From Ophryocystis elektroscirrha (Eukaryota > Apicomplexa > Conoidasida > Neogregarinorida > Ophryocystidae): DNA of 35,428 bases. The notes under the pieces were generated by a model. That model had not been told where the DNA came from, ran no database searches, and saw only the letters and a program-made list of their open reading frames with translations. Location: positions 1-35,428 of the forward strand of contig JAQIFP010000058.1 of assembly GCA_030141585.1 (NCBI GenBank), written 5' to 3'. Made by a program: the position numbers and the translations under genes. Position 1 is the stretch's first letter, and each line of letters starts with the position of its first letter. Shown piece by piece: positions 21,543-34,335 of this stretch.

Positions 21543-24469
21543 TAAAAAATATATATTCAAAAGTTTATTTATATATATATATATATATATAATTAATTTA
21601 ACTAGCATAAATTTTTGTAGTTTATTAAATTATTTGCTTACATGTAGAGCACTCAAATGTTTTTAAATGCTATACTGTATAATTAACATAAACTATGTTT
21701 AGAATTCAAATCTCATGAACAAATCTTCAAGTCATCTTTTTGGTTTTCTGTATGTAATTATATCCTTCGAGTGGCTCCTTTACACCATAACGCTACTATT
21801 TTATTTATTTCTAATGACTCGTAAGTTTTACCATACTATTTATGTTTTTATAGATTAAAACTTCCCGTCGTTTTTTTGTCTAAATGGTTTGGCTGTGTTT
21901 CTTTTGCCGGAATTTTTTTTACTATAGCTTTACTTTATGGAATTGAGGGGTAAAAATCCAAAAAAAAAAAAAAAAAAAAGAGCAGACAAGTTAAAATCGT
22001 TAAACGTGAAGAAATTCAATGTTTCAGAATTAAAACAAATGAAAGAATATATACCTGAGTTTGAAGCACTTAGTTTGAAAATATACACCAAATTTGATGT
22101 ATACATAAGGCCATGGAAGCAAATAAATGACTGGAATCTAAATCGATCGTCAGATGGAATAATTGTAGCAATTTTCTTTTTTATTTGCCTTTTATCTGTC
22201 AGTTGTTTACTAATTGAACTACACAGTTTCAAGTACTTAGTTCTGGTCAAAGTAATTTTCTTTTTTTTTTTTAAATTTTTATACTTAGGAAATGAGTTTA
22301 TCATTTGGAATGAAGCCTGTCAAAAAAATTCATATTATTTTTGCTGCTACTTTGGCTGGATTTTACGTATTACTTCCCTCTATAGTATTCCATCCCTTTT
22401 TGGAAGCCTTATCAACAAGATTTCTAGTAATATATAGTTTTTCTATTAAATACAGTAAAATAAAGTGTGTAATATTATAATAGTATATCATGGTTGAGTA
22501 TATACGGAACTTATATAATTTTTTAGCTTATTTATACTATATGAATGCATGTAAAAATTAGTGCATATGGTGATATTAAATACAGCTATATAATAATATA
22601 ATATAATATAATATAATTATTCTTATCTGTATGATATTATGCGTTAATTTTAACAATTCATATAATAAATATATATATTCATTACTATTTAATATTTTAC
22701 TATAATTATAAATAATCGTAATAATGGAAAGTTGAAACTTAAATTAAAATATTTCTTACCAGTACAACTTGTTAACAGCAGCTCTATTCACCAATATCTT
22801 CAAATTGCCTACAATATTTTTTTTGGCAACTGTAGTATGTTATAATATTTTTATAATTACTTTAATAGCTTGTAATTGGACTTTCATCAACAAGGGAGCA
22901 GAATGCGTTATGGCTAACAAGTAAGGTTTTTTAATTTTCAACTTTGCTTCAGTATCTCATAGTTTATACAGTGTCTGTATATATACTTCATACACAACAT
23001 TTCTTTACACAAGGACACATCTTACGTCTTTTTCTTACGGCATTATCAACGTATTACAACTATTTTTCTTTTTATTATTAATACCATGTATATGCGCTAT
23101 TTTCGGCAATCAGTCTTACACAGTAATGTTAATCAAACACCTAGTATATTATTAGACAAATGTCAAGAGTGTAATCATTGGAGATGTAGAGTATGCTCGC
23201 CATTTTATAAATTTAAAACTTTCAGGTAAATTATACATCAAAATTTTTCACATCTTTTAATATAAAGTGACTTGTACATATATAAAAAAATATGTCTAAT
23301 TAATTTAATCTCTATACAAAAATATTGTATAACTTATTATTCAATTATAAAAAGTTTTATAAATTATTTAGTATGCTATATACATATCTATAATGCTTTT
23401 TAATATTTGTTATTTTATCTAAAATATGTATATATATATATTCAAAAATAAAGGTTTTTGCTCTTTACAATATATATTAGTAATGTTATATATTATCTAT
23501 ATAGCTATTTTAAACTAATTAATATACATTAAAAACTATAAACTATGTACACTAATAAAAAATTACTTAGTAATCATAAATTGTTTTTTTATCTTACAGT
23601 TTATTAAATCATTTTATTAAAAGTAATATAATTACCTTTTTATAGAGATTTTACGAAAAAAATACTCTCGTAACTCAATGAAGTTTTCTGAATTAAGTTT
23701 AATATGGTCAATATGTATAAAGTTTTTTGTCCCCTGGTTCATCATTATCAATTATTTATGTCCAACAGAAAGCTTTATGACAAAAGTCCCTGATATTCCA
23801 ATAATTACCCTTTATACAAAGCTGTTCTGTATGTATCAATAATTCTTGTTTTAATTTATTAGGCTATGTTTGTTTTATCACAATGGTTATTCTTGCTCTT
23901 ATTTTCACCTTCACTCCTTCCGTAAGTAATAAATGTAATTATAATTTAGACAAAATAATTACACCTCAATGAAAAATATATGCTGTATAATTAAATATTA
24001 TGACAGATAAATACAATAAAGTATACCTTACTTGATTAAGTTTAAAAACAGTTATTAATTTATTTTATATGATTTATGCTTTATAAGCAGTAGACGTTTT
24101 TGATGTATATAGCAACATTTTACTGCATTACTTTTATTATATAAGCTTTTGTATAAACCTTTTTTTTTTTTTTTAATTTATTGTCTTTATTCTTTTTTAT
24201 AAGATATGCACTACCAAAGCAAATAATTACATTAATAATAATAATATATTAATAATTATATAAATAGTTCGTGATAATATCGCATACATTATTTTGAATA
24301 GATAAGAAGAAACGTAGCTCAATATCGTAAAAGTCCAATGAATACAAGAACCCTTAAATTTGACGATTATGACTTTTCGCCTTTCCACAACAATCATATT
24401 GGTTACTTTGAAGATTTCAAAGACCCAGATGAAGTTTGGGCTAAAAGTCTTATGACTGTTCCTTCGTAA
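19628..24469 (+). CDS. SNF-like (sodium:neurotransmitter symporter family) multi-span transporter
   Basis: Proposed start ATG 19628 ([12 protein letters not shown]), stop TAA 24467-24469. Exons that join in phase include 19628-19740/19764-20022, the exon ending 21949 joined to 21981 onward, 23053(approx.)-23122/23156-23225/23646-23828/23863-23921/24302-24469. Other exons (about 20631-20929, 21191-21330, 21700-21830, 22290-22430, 22766-22831, 22869-22920) have correct composition, but some junctions are unresolved. About 11-13 hydrophobic spans are encoded. Two match SNF helices: the span ending [18 protein letters not shown] (family TM2, ending in GQ) and FFLATLVIGLSS (family TM8). TM1 lacks the conserved GNxWRFP sodium/substrate motif. 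The C-terminal tail is acidic and ends KSLMTVPS. Two genes joined by mistake cannot be excluded near 21044-21190. Likely a plasma-membrane solute carrier; substrate unknown. Confidence 0.6.
20160..20545. repeat. CATACATATATA 12-bp minisatellite in a transporter intron
   Basis: A (TA)n block at 20164-20195 leads into an array of the 12-bp unit CATACATATATA and a shorter ACATAT variant. Because 12 is divisible by 3, several frames stay open on both strands and give Tyr/Ile/Cys/Met-rich pseudo-proteins. It lies inside the intron between about 20023 and 20630. Confidence 0.9.
21950..21980 (+). other. 31-nt poly(A) intron in the transporter gene
   Basis: GTAAAAATCC, then a run of 20 A, then G. 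Removing it joins ...GAG GG to A GCA GAC AAG in phase and continues a lysine-rich cytosolic loop. There is no pyrimidine tract and hardly any sequence other than donor, A-run and AG. Confidence 0.65.
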
Positions 24470-25114
24470 ACTTGATATCCTTTTTGCCAATTTATTATGT
24501 GTCAAAAACTTAGATGTATAGTATGTTTTTTTTTATAGATATATATATCTATAAAGATTAAAGAAATTTAAGTTTATTTAGATTTAAATCTTTATGAAAA
24601 TTTAAATAATAAACAGTTGTGTATATGGATACAATATTACAAATAAATATAATTTTTATATAATACTTTAAATTTCCATACTATCTTATATTAACACATA
24701 CATATATTTAGTAACATATATTCATTTATTTGCAAACAAACAAAAAATTTTACTCCTTAGCTTCAAATATCAAGCTGAAATATTCTTATTGGCGTCTGCT
24801 ATATATTTATAATAAAATATATTTGCAAACTTGATTAAAATTAAGCAATTTGCATTATTTCGTGAATAATTTTTTAATAATTGAAAATTGTAACATAACA
24901 ATTTGCTATAAAATAAGAAAGAAATTATTTATTTTCTAATTCATGTACCCAGATTTGAAGACCAGTTTTATATGTAATAATATAATCAGTTAAACAGCAA
25001 TACAATTTTTTTGTATACTTAAAATATGAGAAGTTCAACTAATCATAATTTTTTTGAGAATTTACCTTTTCTTGAAATCAAAGATATAATTAGTAAAATG
25101 ATATAATTGTCATT
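24470..25114. other. AT-rich intergenic region
   Basis: Between the transporter and the TKL kinase, both on the + strand. Only AT-rich sequence with no recognisable gene; it must hold the kinase promoter. Confidence 0.6.
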
Positions 25115-26186
25115 ATGACAGAGCCAGTTGAAGATGAAAAAAAAGCTGAATTATATCTCAAGTTGAAGTCTTGTAATAAAGTGCTTTTAACACCATATTT
25201 ATATATGGATATAATAAGAGATAGTTGGTCAAACTGTAAAAATAACAAAAATCATGAAAATTTATTTGTTGTCGGCTCCCTCCAAAATATAATTAAATAC
25301 ATACCAAACATAAATAATAATTGTGATATATCATTTATTATTTTATTATCTATTTTCCATTTTGAAATGATGTATGGCTACATAGAGCCACCACTCAAGG
25401 ATAGCCTTAAAAAAATTTATTGGTACATATCTGAAAAAATAAAAGAAAAAAAGCTGAGGGTCCCCATATGTAAGGAGCCATATAGAGATATAATAAAGTT
25501 TATGTTAGGAGAGTTAAATAGAACAGTGATGTTTAAGGAGAATTTTATGCTGAATTTATGTAGTTGTGTATATGTATTATATGGTGATTATATGATAAAT
25601 CGTATCAGTTTAATAGCACATGATGAGTCTTATTTTTATTCTAACTGGGCAGTCAGGACAGAAATAGAATATTCAATAGAATCATCAGAAATATATTCCG
25701 AAATAGTAAAACGACAATTGCGCATATGCGATATTCTCCTTTATGCTTTTAACGGTCTGATAATACTGTTTTCGTACATCAAAAAAAATTCATCTAATCA
25801 TATATGTATAGAGCACCTAAAAACTTTATACATCATAGCTTTTATTTTTCAAAAAGATCTTGATAATCTTATTTCTTCCTTTAGTTATTTGATTGCTCGT
25901 TCTATTAGCGTTTTCGCTTTTTCTGAAATAGCTCATGACTCGTACGCAAATTTTCTTGTTTCTTGGACCGAATTCAGCAAGCCTCTCTCTCTGATACAAT
26001 CTCGTGTTAAGACTATTAATGGTATTTACGTAATATATACTTTTATTACAACTAACTTATGATAACACTTGTAAATAAGCTCTCATTGACAAATATATTC
26101 ACATATATATATACATATATATATACACATATATATACATACATATACATATACATATACATGTATATACACATATATATATACAC

Positions 26187-26225
<39 letters not shown>

Positions 26226-29070
26226 CATATATATATGTATATATATATGTACATAGATATAGATACTATATAAATAAATTGAATGAAAGAGTTGCTAAAA
26301 TAGTGCGTTTCGTTTATGTATATGCAATTAATTAAAGTTTGAGCATTTAAATTTATACGTTTTCTGAATATTATAATAGTAGGTGATTTAATTAATTGCA
26401 TAATTTTTATCATTTAAAGACATTATATCAACAAATTTTATAATTTTTAAGTACATATTTCATGGAATTCTGTTAGATCAATTGAGAGTCTGGTTACCAT
26501 TTGACTGGAGTTACACAAACAGTGAAATGATTGTAACAAAAGTTAATCCAATCTCTAAAGTTTTGATCAGTTTATTAGCAAAGTTACATGCAGCGGATTG
26601 GGATGTATTCAAACAAATCAAAATAATTCATGATTTAGAACCAACTCAAAATATCGAGACTTCCACTAAAACGATTTTAAATGACTCTCAGAGTATATTG
26701 ACTCCTTTTGAAGCTTACAAAGAACTTGAAGTTTTAATAAATGCTGATTCTAACGATAACACTTCCGTTAGCAATTTTATGGTTGCTGCTTTTGATTCTG
26801 ATTTCAATGAATTATTAATTCAAGCTCGAACTAGTCCCAAAAGCTTTGATCGAATAAATTACACCAAAAAAAACTGTATAGAAAAAGAGGAACCTCTTCA
26901 ACAGTTAAAGAGCGTCACCGTACGCAAAAATTCAAATATGGAGCCCATGGTAAAATTTGAACCTAAAAAAGGGTTCACAGATAACACAAATATCATGGAA
27001 ACCAAAAGAGAGGATACTTTTGAAGAAAAAAAAGATTTAGAAAGAATTAAACCATTAATATCAAATAACTCAGTTTATGACTGGGAAATTTCTATCAAAG
27101 ACTTAATAATTGAAAATCAAATAGGAGCTGGAGCTACTTCAATAGTACACAAAGGTATTTGGCACGGAACAGAAGTGGCTATTAAAAAAATGACTTCCTC
27201 ATTGGTAGACCCCCAAGAAATGTTAAAATATAAACAAGAAATTCAAATTCTTTTCAAATTACGTCACCCAAATCTAACACTATTTATGGGTGCCTCTATT
27301 CGCCAGGAACCGTATTTTGTAGTCATGGAGTTTTGTGAAGGAGGAGATCTTTTTTCATTCCTTCATATTCCTAATTCGTAAGTAGTTTAGTAAAATTATA
27401 GCTTTATATTCACATTTATGATAGTATGCATTTACTTGAGTATATATATATGTACTTCATCTTCATATTATATATATACATACTGTCTATATATATATTG
27501 ACATATATATATTAAATATATATCTTGTATATATATATTGTATATATATATTGTATATATATTGGATATATATATTGTATATATATATTGTATATATATA
27601 TTGGATATATATATTGTATCTAGATATTGTATATATATTTTATCTATGTATATATATATGTACATATATATATATATGTATATATATATGTATATACTCA
27701 TATACCTGTACATATATATAGATACTCATATATATATATACTTTTATATATAAATACTTATATATATACTTATATATATATATACATTTATATATAAATA
27801 CTTATATATATATATATATATTCTTTTATATATATAGTTATATATATATAATTTAAACAATTTATGGTAATAAACATTATACAGACTATGAATATTTCTT
27901 TGTGTAATTCATAGAATTTTTTTTTGTTAAATAAATTAATCGATGTATAGACAGTGTGCTCGTATTGTATTATGATGAAATTTATTAAAATGTTTTGATG
28001 ACGCTGATTCAAAGCGTCAAAATGATTCATTCTAATCTTCTCACTGATGTTTATTATTATTGTTATTGCTAAAATAATTATTGTAGTATGAAGTTAGGGT
28101 ATATTTTATTGTATTTTGGTTATACAAAAAACTCATATTAAAATATGCATGTGTAATATTATTATTCTATTCAGCATATATACATATTATTATTAATTAT
28201 TATTAATTAATAATTATATAATTTTTAATATTATATTGATTATTATTATTATTATTATTAATAATTATATTATCATGTATATCATTAATATGTAATTATT
28301 TGCAATCAGAACTCCCCATGCAATACAAAATTTGTCAATTCAACAGATGTTAAAAATAGCAACAGATATCGCAAAAGGAATGGCATATTTACACAATTTG
28401 TCACCTCAAGTTATTCATCGTGACCTAAAAAGCTTGAATATATTACTATCTAAAGTTCTGAGGTCACCATACGATGAGCCTTTGGCTAAGGTATATAATA
28501 CAAACATGATATAGACGCAGATTAGTGACTTCGGATTATCTCAATTAAGAGAGGTAAACTCGACCTCCATGTATTACACTCGAAGCTCCGTTGGTACATG
28601 TCATTGGATGGCTCCAGAAGTTCTTTTAGCACAACCTTATGATGAATCAATTGATGTTTATTCTTATGGAGTTCTTCTTTACGAAATCTTTTCTCGTTCC
28701 ATCCCCTATTCAAATCAAAATCCCATAAATGTTGCTGCTGCAGTGTCTCAAGGTCAGCGTCCCAATTTGCAAGATATCCCTCAAAATATTCCCGACTCAA
28801 TACTGTAATTTTACAAAGAATAAAAATTGATCATCAAAATTTTATTTACTAGTAATTACTTTATTATATACACATTTAAATTTATTACATTATATTAAAG
28901 CAATATATATATTTAATAGTAGCAAATGTCTATAGGTTCATTTATTTTTGTATATTGTTTGCATTAAATAGTTTTTTAGATCTTTAATCGAAATCTGTTG
29001 GCATCAAGATTCAAGAAAACGTCCCACATTTCCTCAAATACTGCATATTTTAAGATCAATATCTTCTTGA
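25115..29070 (+). CDS. TKL-family (Raf/CTR1-like) serine/threonine protein kinase
   Basis: Five exons in phase: 25115-26021, 26477-27377, 28310-28490, 28521-28804 and 28980-29070; 787 residues; stop TGA. Introns are 455, 932, 30 (or 24) and 175 nt. Residues 1-300 are largely helical, of unknown type and without recognised domain; 300-510 are a polar linker. The kinase domain follows: glycine loop [12 protein letters not shown] at about 518, VAIKK lysine at about 538, [11 protein letters not shown] at about 638, ISDFGLS at about 667, [23 protein letters not shown] and a closing RKRPTF box. [10 protein letters not shown] and HRDLKSLN place it in the TKL group near Raf and plant CTR1 kinases, which act in signalling cascades. 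All catalytic residues are intact. A 24-nt choice of the third intron would add TQ before ISDFG; 30 nt agrees better with other introns here. Confidence 0.93.
26095..26265. repeat. ACATATATATAC satellite in TKL kinase intron 1
   Basis: TA-rich repeat with ACATAT and ACATAC interspersions inside the 455-nt intron 26022-26476. Open frames across it on both strands are repeat artefacts. Confidence 0.85.
27440..27860. repeat. TATTG-TATATA satellite in TKL kinase intron 2
   Basis: Within the 932-nt intron 27378-28309, TATATATATTGTATATATATTG units (18-22 bp) at 27510-27640 pass into CTTATATATATA units. The remainder of the intron (27860-28309) is plain AT-rich sequence with TTA/TAA-rich runs near 28180-28260. 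Confidence 0.8.
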
Positions 29071-29779
29071 GTAAGAAAGCTTGCAGATCCAATCATTTAT
29101 AGTTTATCAAATACTTAACTTTTTTAATTTTTGTCATTAAGAGGTTTTTTTTTTTTTTTATTAGTTAAAATATATTTTTGTATCCTATAATGTACCCTAT
29201 AAATCAAAAAAAAACTTACCACCTGTTTTATATACGAATATATAGGCTTTAATGAACGGTTGAAAGATGTTTTTTGCTTTATATTGTAAACACAAGTATT
29301 ATTAGAATAATTTTTTTTTTCTATATACTGAAATTCCTTAAACATCTTTTTTCTCTCTATTGCTTATTACACCTTATACTCTGGGAGTTTTTTTTTTTTG
29401 ACAAAATGACAATAAGAGTTGAATGTTTTAGCGCATATGAAACTTGTATTACAATAAATAACTATTTTTAAGTAAAGGGGTTTTTTTTCTTTTCATATTA
29501 TTATATTTTACATAATTTTATACAAATAAAACTTTTTTTTTTGGGTTTATAACTATAATACTAAAAAAAAAAAACAATAACTTTTTATAACATTATCTAA
29601 TAAGTTTAATATAGTAGAAATTTATTTTTAAGCCGCATGGGTGTTATATAAATATATTTTTCGGAAAAAAAAGTCGGCATCTAATTTAATCGACTAATAA
29701 AAAAAAAAAAAACCTTTTTTATTTTATATACATGTGTAATCACCAATAAATTGACTTGGGCTTCATCTCTAGCTCTAAT
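29071..29779. other. Intergenic region rich in homopolymer T and A runs
   Basis: Between the TKL kinase stop and the phosphofructokinase start. It carries T-runs of 9-13 and A-runs of 12 or so (for example 29146-29159, 29391-29399, 29700-29712). No gene is seen. Poly(dA:dT) tracts of this kind often mark nucleosome-poor promoters in AT-rich protists; that role is an inference here. Confidence 0.6.
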
Positions 29780-31132
29780 ATGGAAAAAGGAAAGAAGACA
29801 GATATCATTATGAATGAATCATACGGGCTTGTAGACCAAGACAATAAGATAAAACTAAGTTCTACAGAAAAGCCAAATAGAAATTTAAGTCGTTCATATC
29901 AAATGCTTGAAGAGGCTGGCTCAGATTTGATTCGATCTTGGTCTCAAAAAATCAATGAAAAAAAACAAAATCTTAATGTAAACGATGTGGAAGAAATTGA
30001 TGAGAAAAAAAAAAAAAAAAAAAAAGATATTTTTGATACTTCGATAAAACGTCGTCGTGAAATACATTTGCAGAGTGCCGATTTATTTGATAACTTTAGC
30101 CCACTGCAAAAACAAAGGCAGCTATGGAAGCCAACATTGCCTGATGTATTCACAATGTCTTCAAATGTCATATTAGAGCCTGTAGACGCTCCAGAACTTC
30201 CGCAAAAAGACGAAGCAGTTCTTAAAAGTCTTCACCCTCAAATATTTGGGCAGCCTTGTTTAATGGCACAATCAGATTCACGTAAGTAAAAAATTAATAC
30301 GCGTATAATGCATATAGGTTGAATTTACATAACTATATATATATATAGATATAAATTAATACATTTAATTCGTAATATATTAGAGTTACCTAATTCAATG
30401 ACTATTTCGAAGCCTTATAAAATTGGAATAATACTATCTGGAGGCCCAGCTCCTGGTGGACATAACGTTATAGCAGGTTTATATGATTACATCAAACAAG
30501 CTCATTCGAATAGTCAAGTTTTTGGTTTTATGGGTGGTTTGGATGGAATTTTGCACGGGAATTATCGAGTTATAACTGATGATTTTATGAACCGGTTCAG
30601 GAATCAAGGTGGATTTGATATGCTATGGTCAGGAAGAGGACGCATATCCGGTTCTTCGGACATGATATTAGCAGCAAATGTATGTAAAGATTTAAACTTA
30701 GATGGATTAGTAATTGTTGGAGGAGACGGTACTCTTTCCAACGCAGCACTATTAGCTGAATTCTTTGCTAAACATATGCCCCAGTGCAAAGTTATTGGTG
30801 TACCAAAAACCATAGACGGAGATTTAAGAAACGCATGGGTAGAAATATCATTTGGTTTTGATACAGCTGCAAAAACTTATTCAGAACTTATTGGTAATTT
30901 ATGTACTGATATTACAACAAATCAAGTAAGAAAAAAAAAAAAAAAAAAAAAAATTAGTTTTTATACCATTTTGTTCGTGTTATGGGTAGAAGTGCTTCGC
31001 ATTTGGTAGCTGAATGCGCTTTCCAATCAAGGCCAAATATAGTCCTGATAGGAGAGGAAATAGAAAGGGATAAAACAACTTTGCCAAAAATTATAGATCA
31101 CATTTGCAATACAATTTTAGAAAGAAAAGAAA

Positions 31133-31164
<32 letters not shown>

Positions 31165-34100
31165 GGGTTCCAAATTTGGGATCATTTTGATTCCTGAAGG
31201 TTTGATCGAATTTATACCGGATATTAAATTATTAAACACGGAATTAAACGCAATTTTAGCGGAAATTAACGTTAGTATATATTCAAATTATGTTTGTATA
31301 TAGATTAATGAAAATGATGACATAAAGTCTTTAGTATTAGAAAAATTGAAGCCCGAAGCTCGAAAAGCTTGGGACTTTTTACCACAATTGATTCATGATC
31401 AATTATTGATGGACAGAGAAGCTACAGGATATATACAAGTCGCTAAAATTGCAACGGAAAGATTGCTGAAGTATTTAGTCATTGTTGAGTTACAAAAACG
31501 AAAAAAAATTTTTGATGATTTGATGATAATGACGCATTATTTCGGCTATGAAGGTCGCTGCGCTATGCCTTCAAATTTTGACGCTAATTATTGCTATTGT
31601 TTAGGATACAATGCTGGTGTCTTAATAGCGCATAATAAAACTGGATATGTTAGTGTAATCAGAAGACTCGAGCAGCATCCAACTCTTTGGGCTCCAGGAG
31701 CGGTTCCAATAACGCGTATGATGGAAATTAAAAAAACAGCAAACAATATCGAGTTTCCTGCTGTTTCTCGTCAGTTGTTTGATTTGAATGGAGCCTTATT
31801 TAAGGTCTTATCTGAAGTAATAGACACATTTACATATTATTCATATCTTAGGTACGAAACAAATGGCGTTTAGAGGAATACTACCGTTGCCCTGGGCCAA
31901 TACAATTTGAAGGACCTGTTGCAAATATTGCAAATTACTCAATAACGATTCCCAAAGAGGTAATTCAATGTTATTTTGTACTTTTAATAGACGGATTTGC
32001 TATCTGGAGACATAGATCGTATTGTTGGTTTTGGAAGAGCCGTTGCCCCTAAAAGACCTGGTGCTCTTAGTCTGCTTCAGAAACAACGTCTTCAACACAT
32101 GTAATATATTTATATATATATACAAATATAGATATTTGCACATACATAGAAATATATATTAATATTTACATATAGTTGTGCATACATATATATATATATA
32201 TATACAAATATAGATATTTGCACATACATATAAATATATATTAATATTTACATATAATTGTGCATACATATATATTTATGTATATAAATATAGATATTTC
32301 CACATACATATAAATATATATTAATATTTACATATAATTGTGCATACATATATATTTATGTATATAGATATGTATGAATAATGATATATATATATATTAA
32401 TATACATTAGTTAATTATTTCCTAACAATTAATTTATCATGAATAATTTTATATGCTATATATATATATATATATATATTATTAATATTATATATTTAAT
32501 AATATGTAACATTGTATATAATTATATATACTTTTGTATCTCTGAGCGATATGCATATATATGTTTAGCTCCCTTTACGAGTAAAATTTATTGCATAAAT
32601 CAAATTTATTCATTTTTTGTATAGTTTAATAAATTATAGATAAATTAAACATAATATAATATATTAATGATCAAATAAATGCCTCTCTTTTTTTTAGTCC
32701 TGAAATACCCGCCATTTGTCGAGATCCTTATGCTCGAGCAGTTTCTGGCCCGGAATATTTCCCAAGGGACCCTTTCACACAAAGGCAAATACTAATACAC
32801 TATCCATACAGTTGCAATACAAATAAATTTTATCTTTATGAAGTGATGAGCGATCGTTCAATTGAACCTGTTAGCTCCAAGTTAAAGATTGGAATAGTGT
32901 ATTTATCGAGGCAGGCTCCAGGTGTTCAAAATGTATTGTGGGGAATTATGGAGCGCCTCAAATTGGTACAGGGCTCATGTATCGGATTTTATGGCACAGA
33001 TGGTTTGTGTAATGGAAAATATATAACAGTTAATGATTCGGTAATAAAATTTGATATACAAATACATAAATTCGTATTTACAGATATAAATAAATTACTT
33101 ATATATATATATATATATATACAAATATATATATATATATATATATACAAATATGGAAATTTTCACATATAAATATATATCAATAATAACATATTGATAT
33201 GCATACATATATATATATATACAAATATAGACTTTGGCACATATATATATATATATATATATGTATAAGTATAAATGTATATATGTATGCATATACACGA
33301 AGGTTTGAAACGTACTATATTTATATTTCAATTAATATCAAATTTTATAAATAATATATTAATACTTACTATTGCAGCTATATTGAATATATACTCAGTT
33401 ACTGTTATAAACGACTATTAGACTTAGACTGAATTTATTTTTGTTAGGATTTAGAGTTATATTTAAATCAAGGCGGTTTAGAGCTGTTGGGGCGAGGAGC
33501 GGTTCACGGACTTCTTAATGAAGAAAGTCGAGAAAAAGCTCGAAAAACGTGTGTTGAACTTGAATTGGATGGACTTATATTAGTGGGCTCAAGTTTAGCC
33601 ATGACTGAAGCAGCTTTGACGGCGGAATATTTTTTGGCAAAGAATTGCCGAACTTCAATAATAGGGGTTCCAGCGACTGGTTCAAATAACTTAACGCACG
33701 AGCTTATAGAGACCAGTATAGGATTTGATACGTCAAGTAAAGTGTGTATATATTTAAATTAGCATCACTCGATTTTTTTAGGTTTATGCGTCATTAATAG
33801 GCAACGTGTTAACCGATGCGGCATCTATGCCAAAATATTGGCACTTTGTTCGTTTGATGGGTCGTCAGCCTTCAAATGAAGTGCTCGAATGCGCTTTACA
33901 AACCCACCCCAATGTTGTTATTATTGCAGAAGAATACGGAGCAGCAAACAAATCCTTAGGAGACGTCGTAAAAGACATAGCGGATGTTGTTTGTAATCGA
34001 GCGGACATGGGAAAAAATTTTGGGTCTGTTTTGATTCCAGACAGTTTATTTGTTCATTTGCCTAATATGAAATCTCTGCTTAACGAACTCTCCAAACTTG

Positions 34101-34292
34101 TACATAGAGCAACTAAAGCGAACGCCTTAGACAAGTTACAGGTACCTATTCTTTGATAATTATATTCACCTTAAAGATACACGTCCACAATGATAGACAC
34201 ACTAATTACTTTTATTACACATATTTATTCAAACAATCATTATATAATAGTTTTGTATAAATATATATGTACATATATAAAAAAATATACTC

Positions 34293-34335
<43 letters not shown>

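Noticed and set aside
23156..23225. Cys-rich segment resembling part of a DHHC palmitoyltransferase ([12 protein letters not shown])
   Set aside because: Appears only in an alternative frame. The frame fixed by the 33-nt intron 23123-23155 and the next exon reads [17 protein letters not shown].
32118..32375. CRISPR-like array
   Set aside because: The copies are contiguous tandem repeats with no unique spacers, in a eukaryotic intron.
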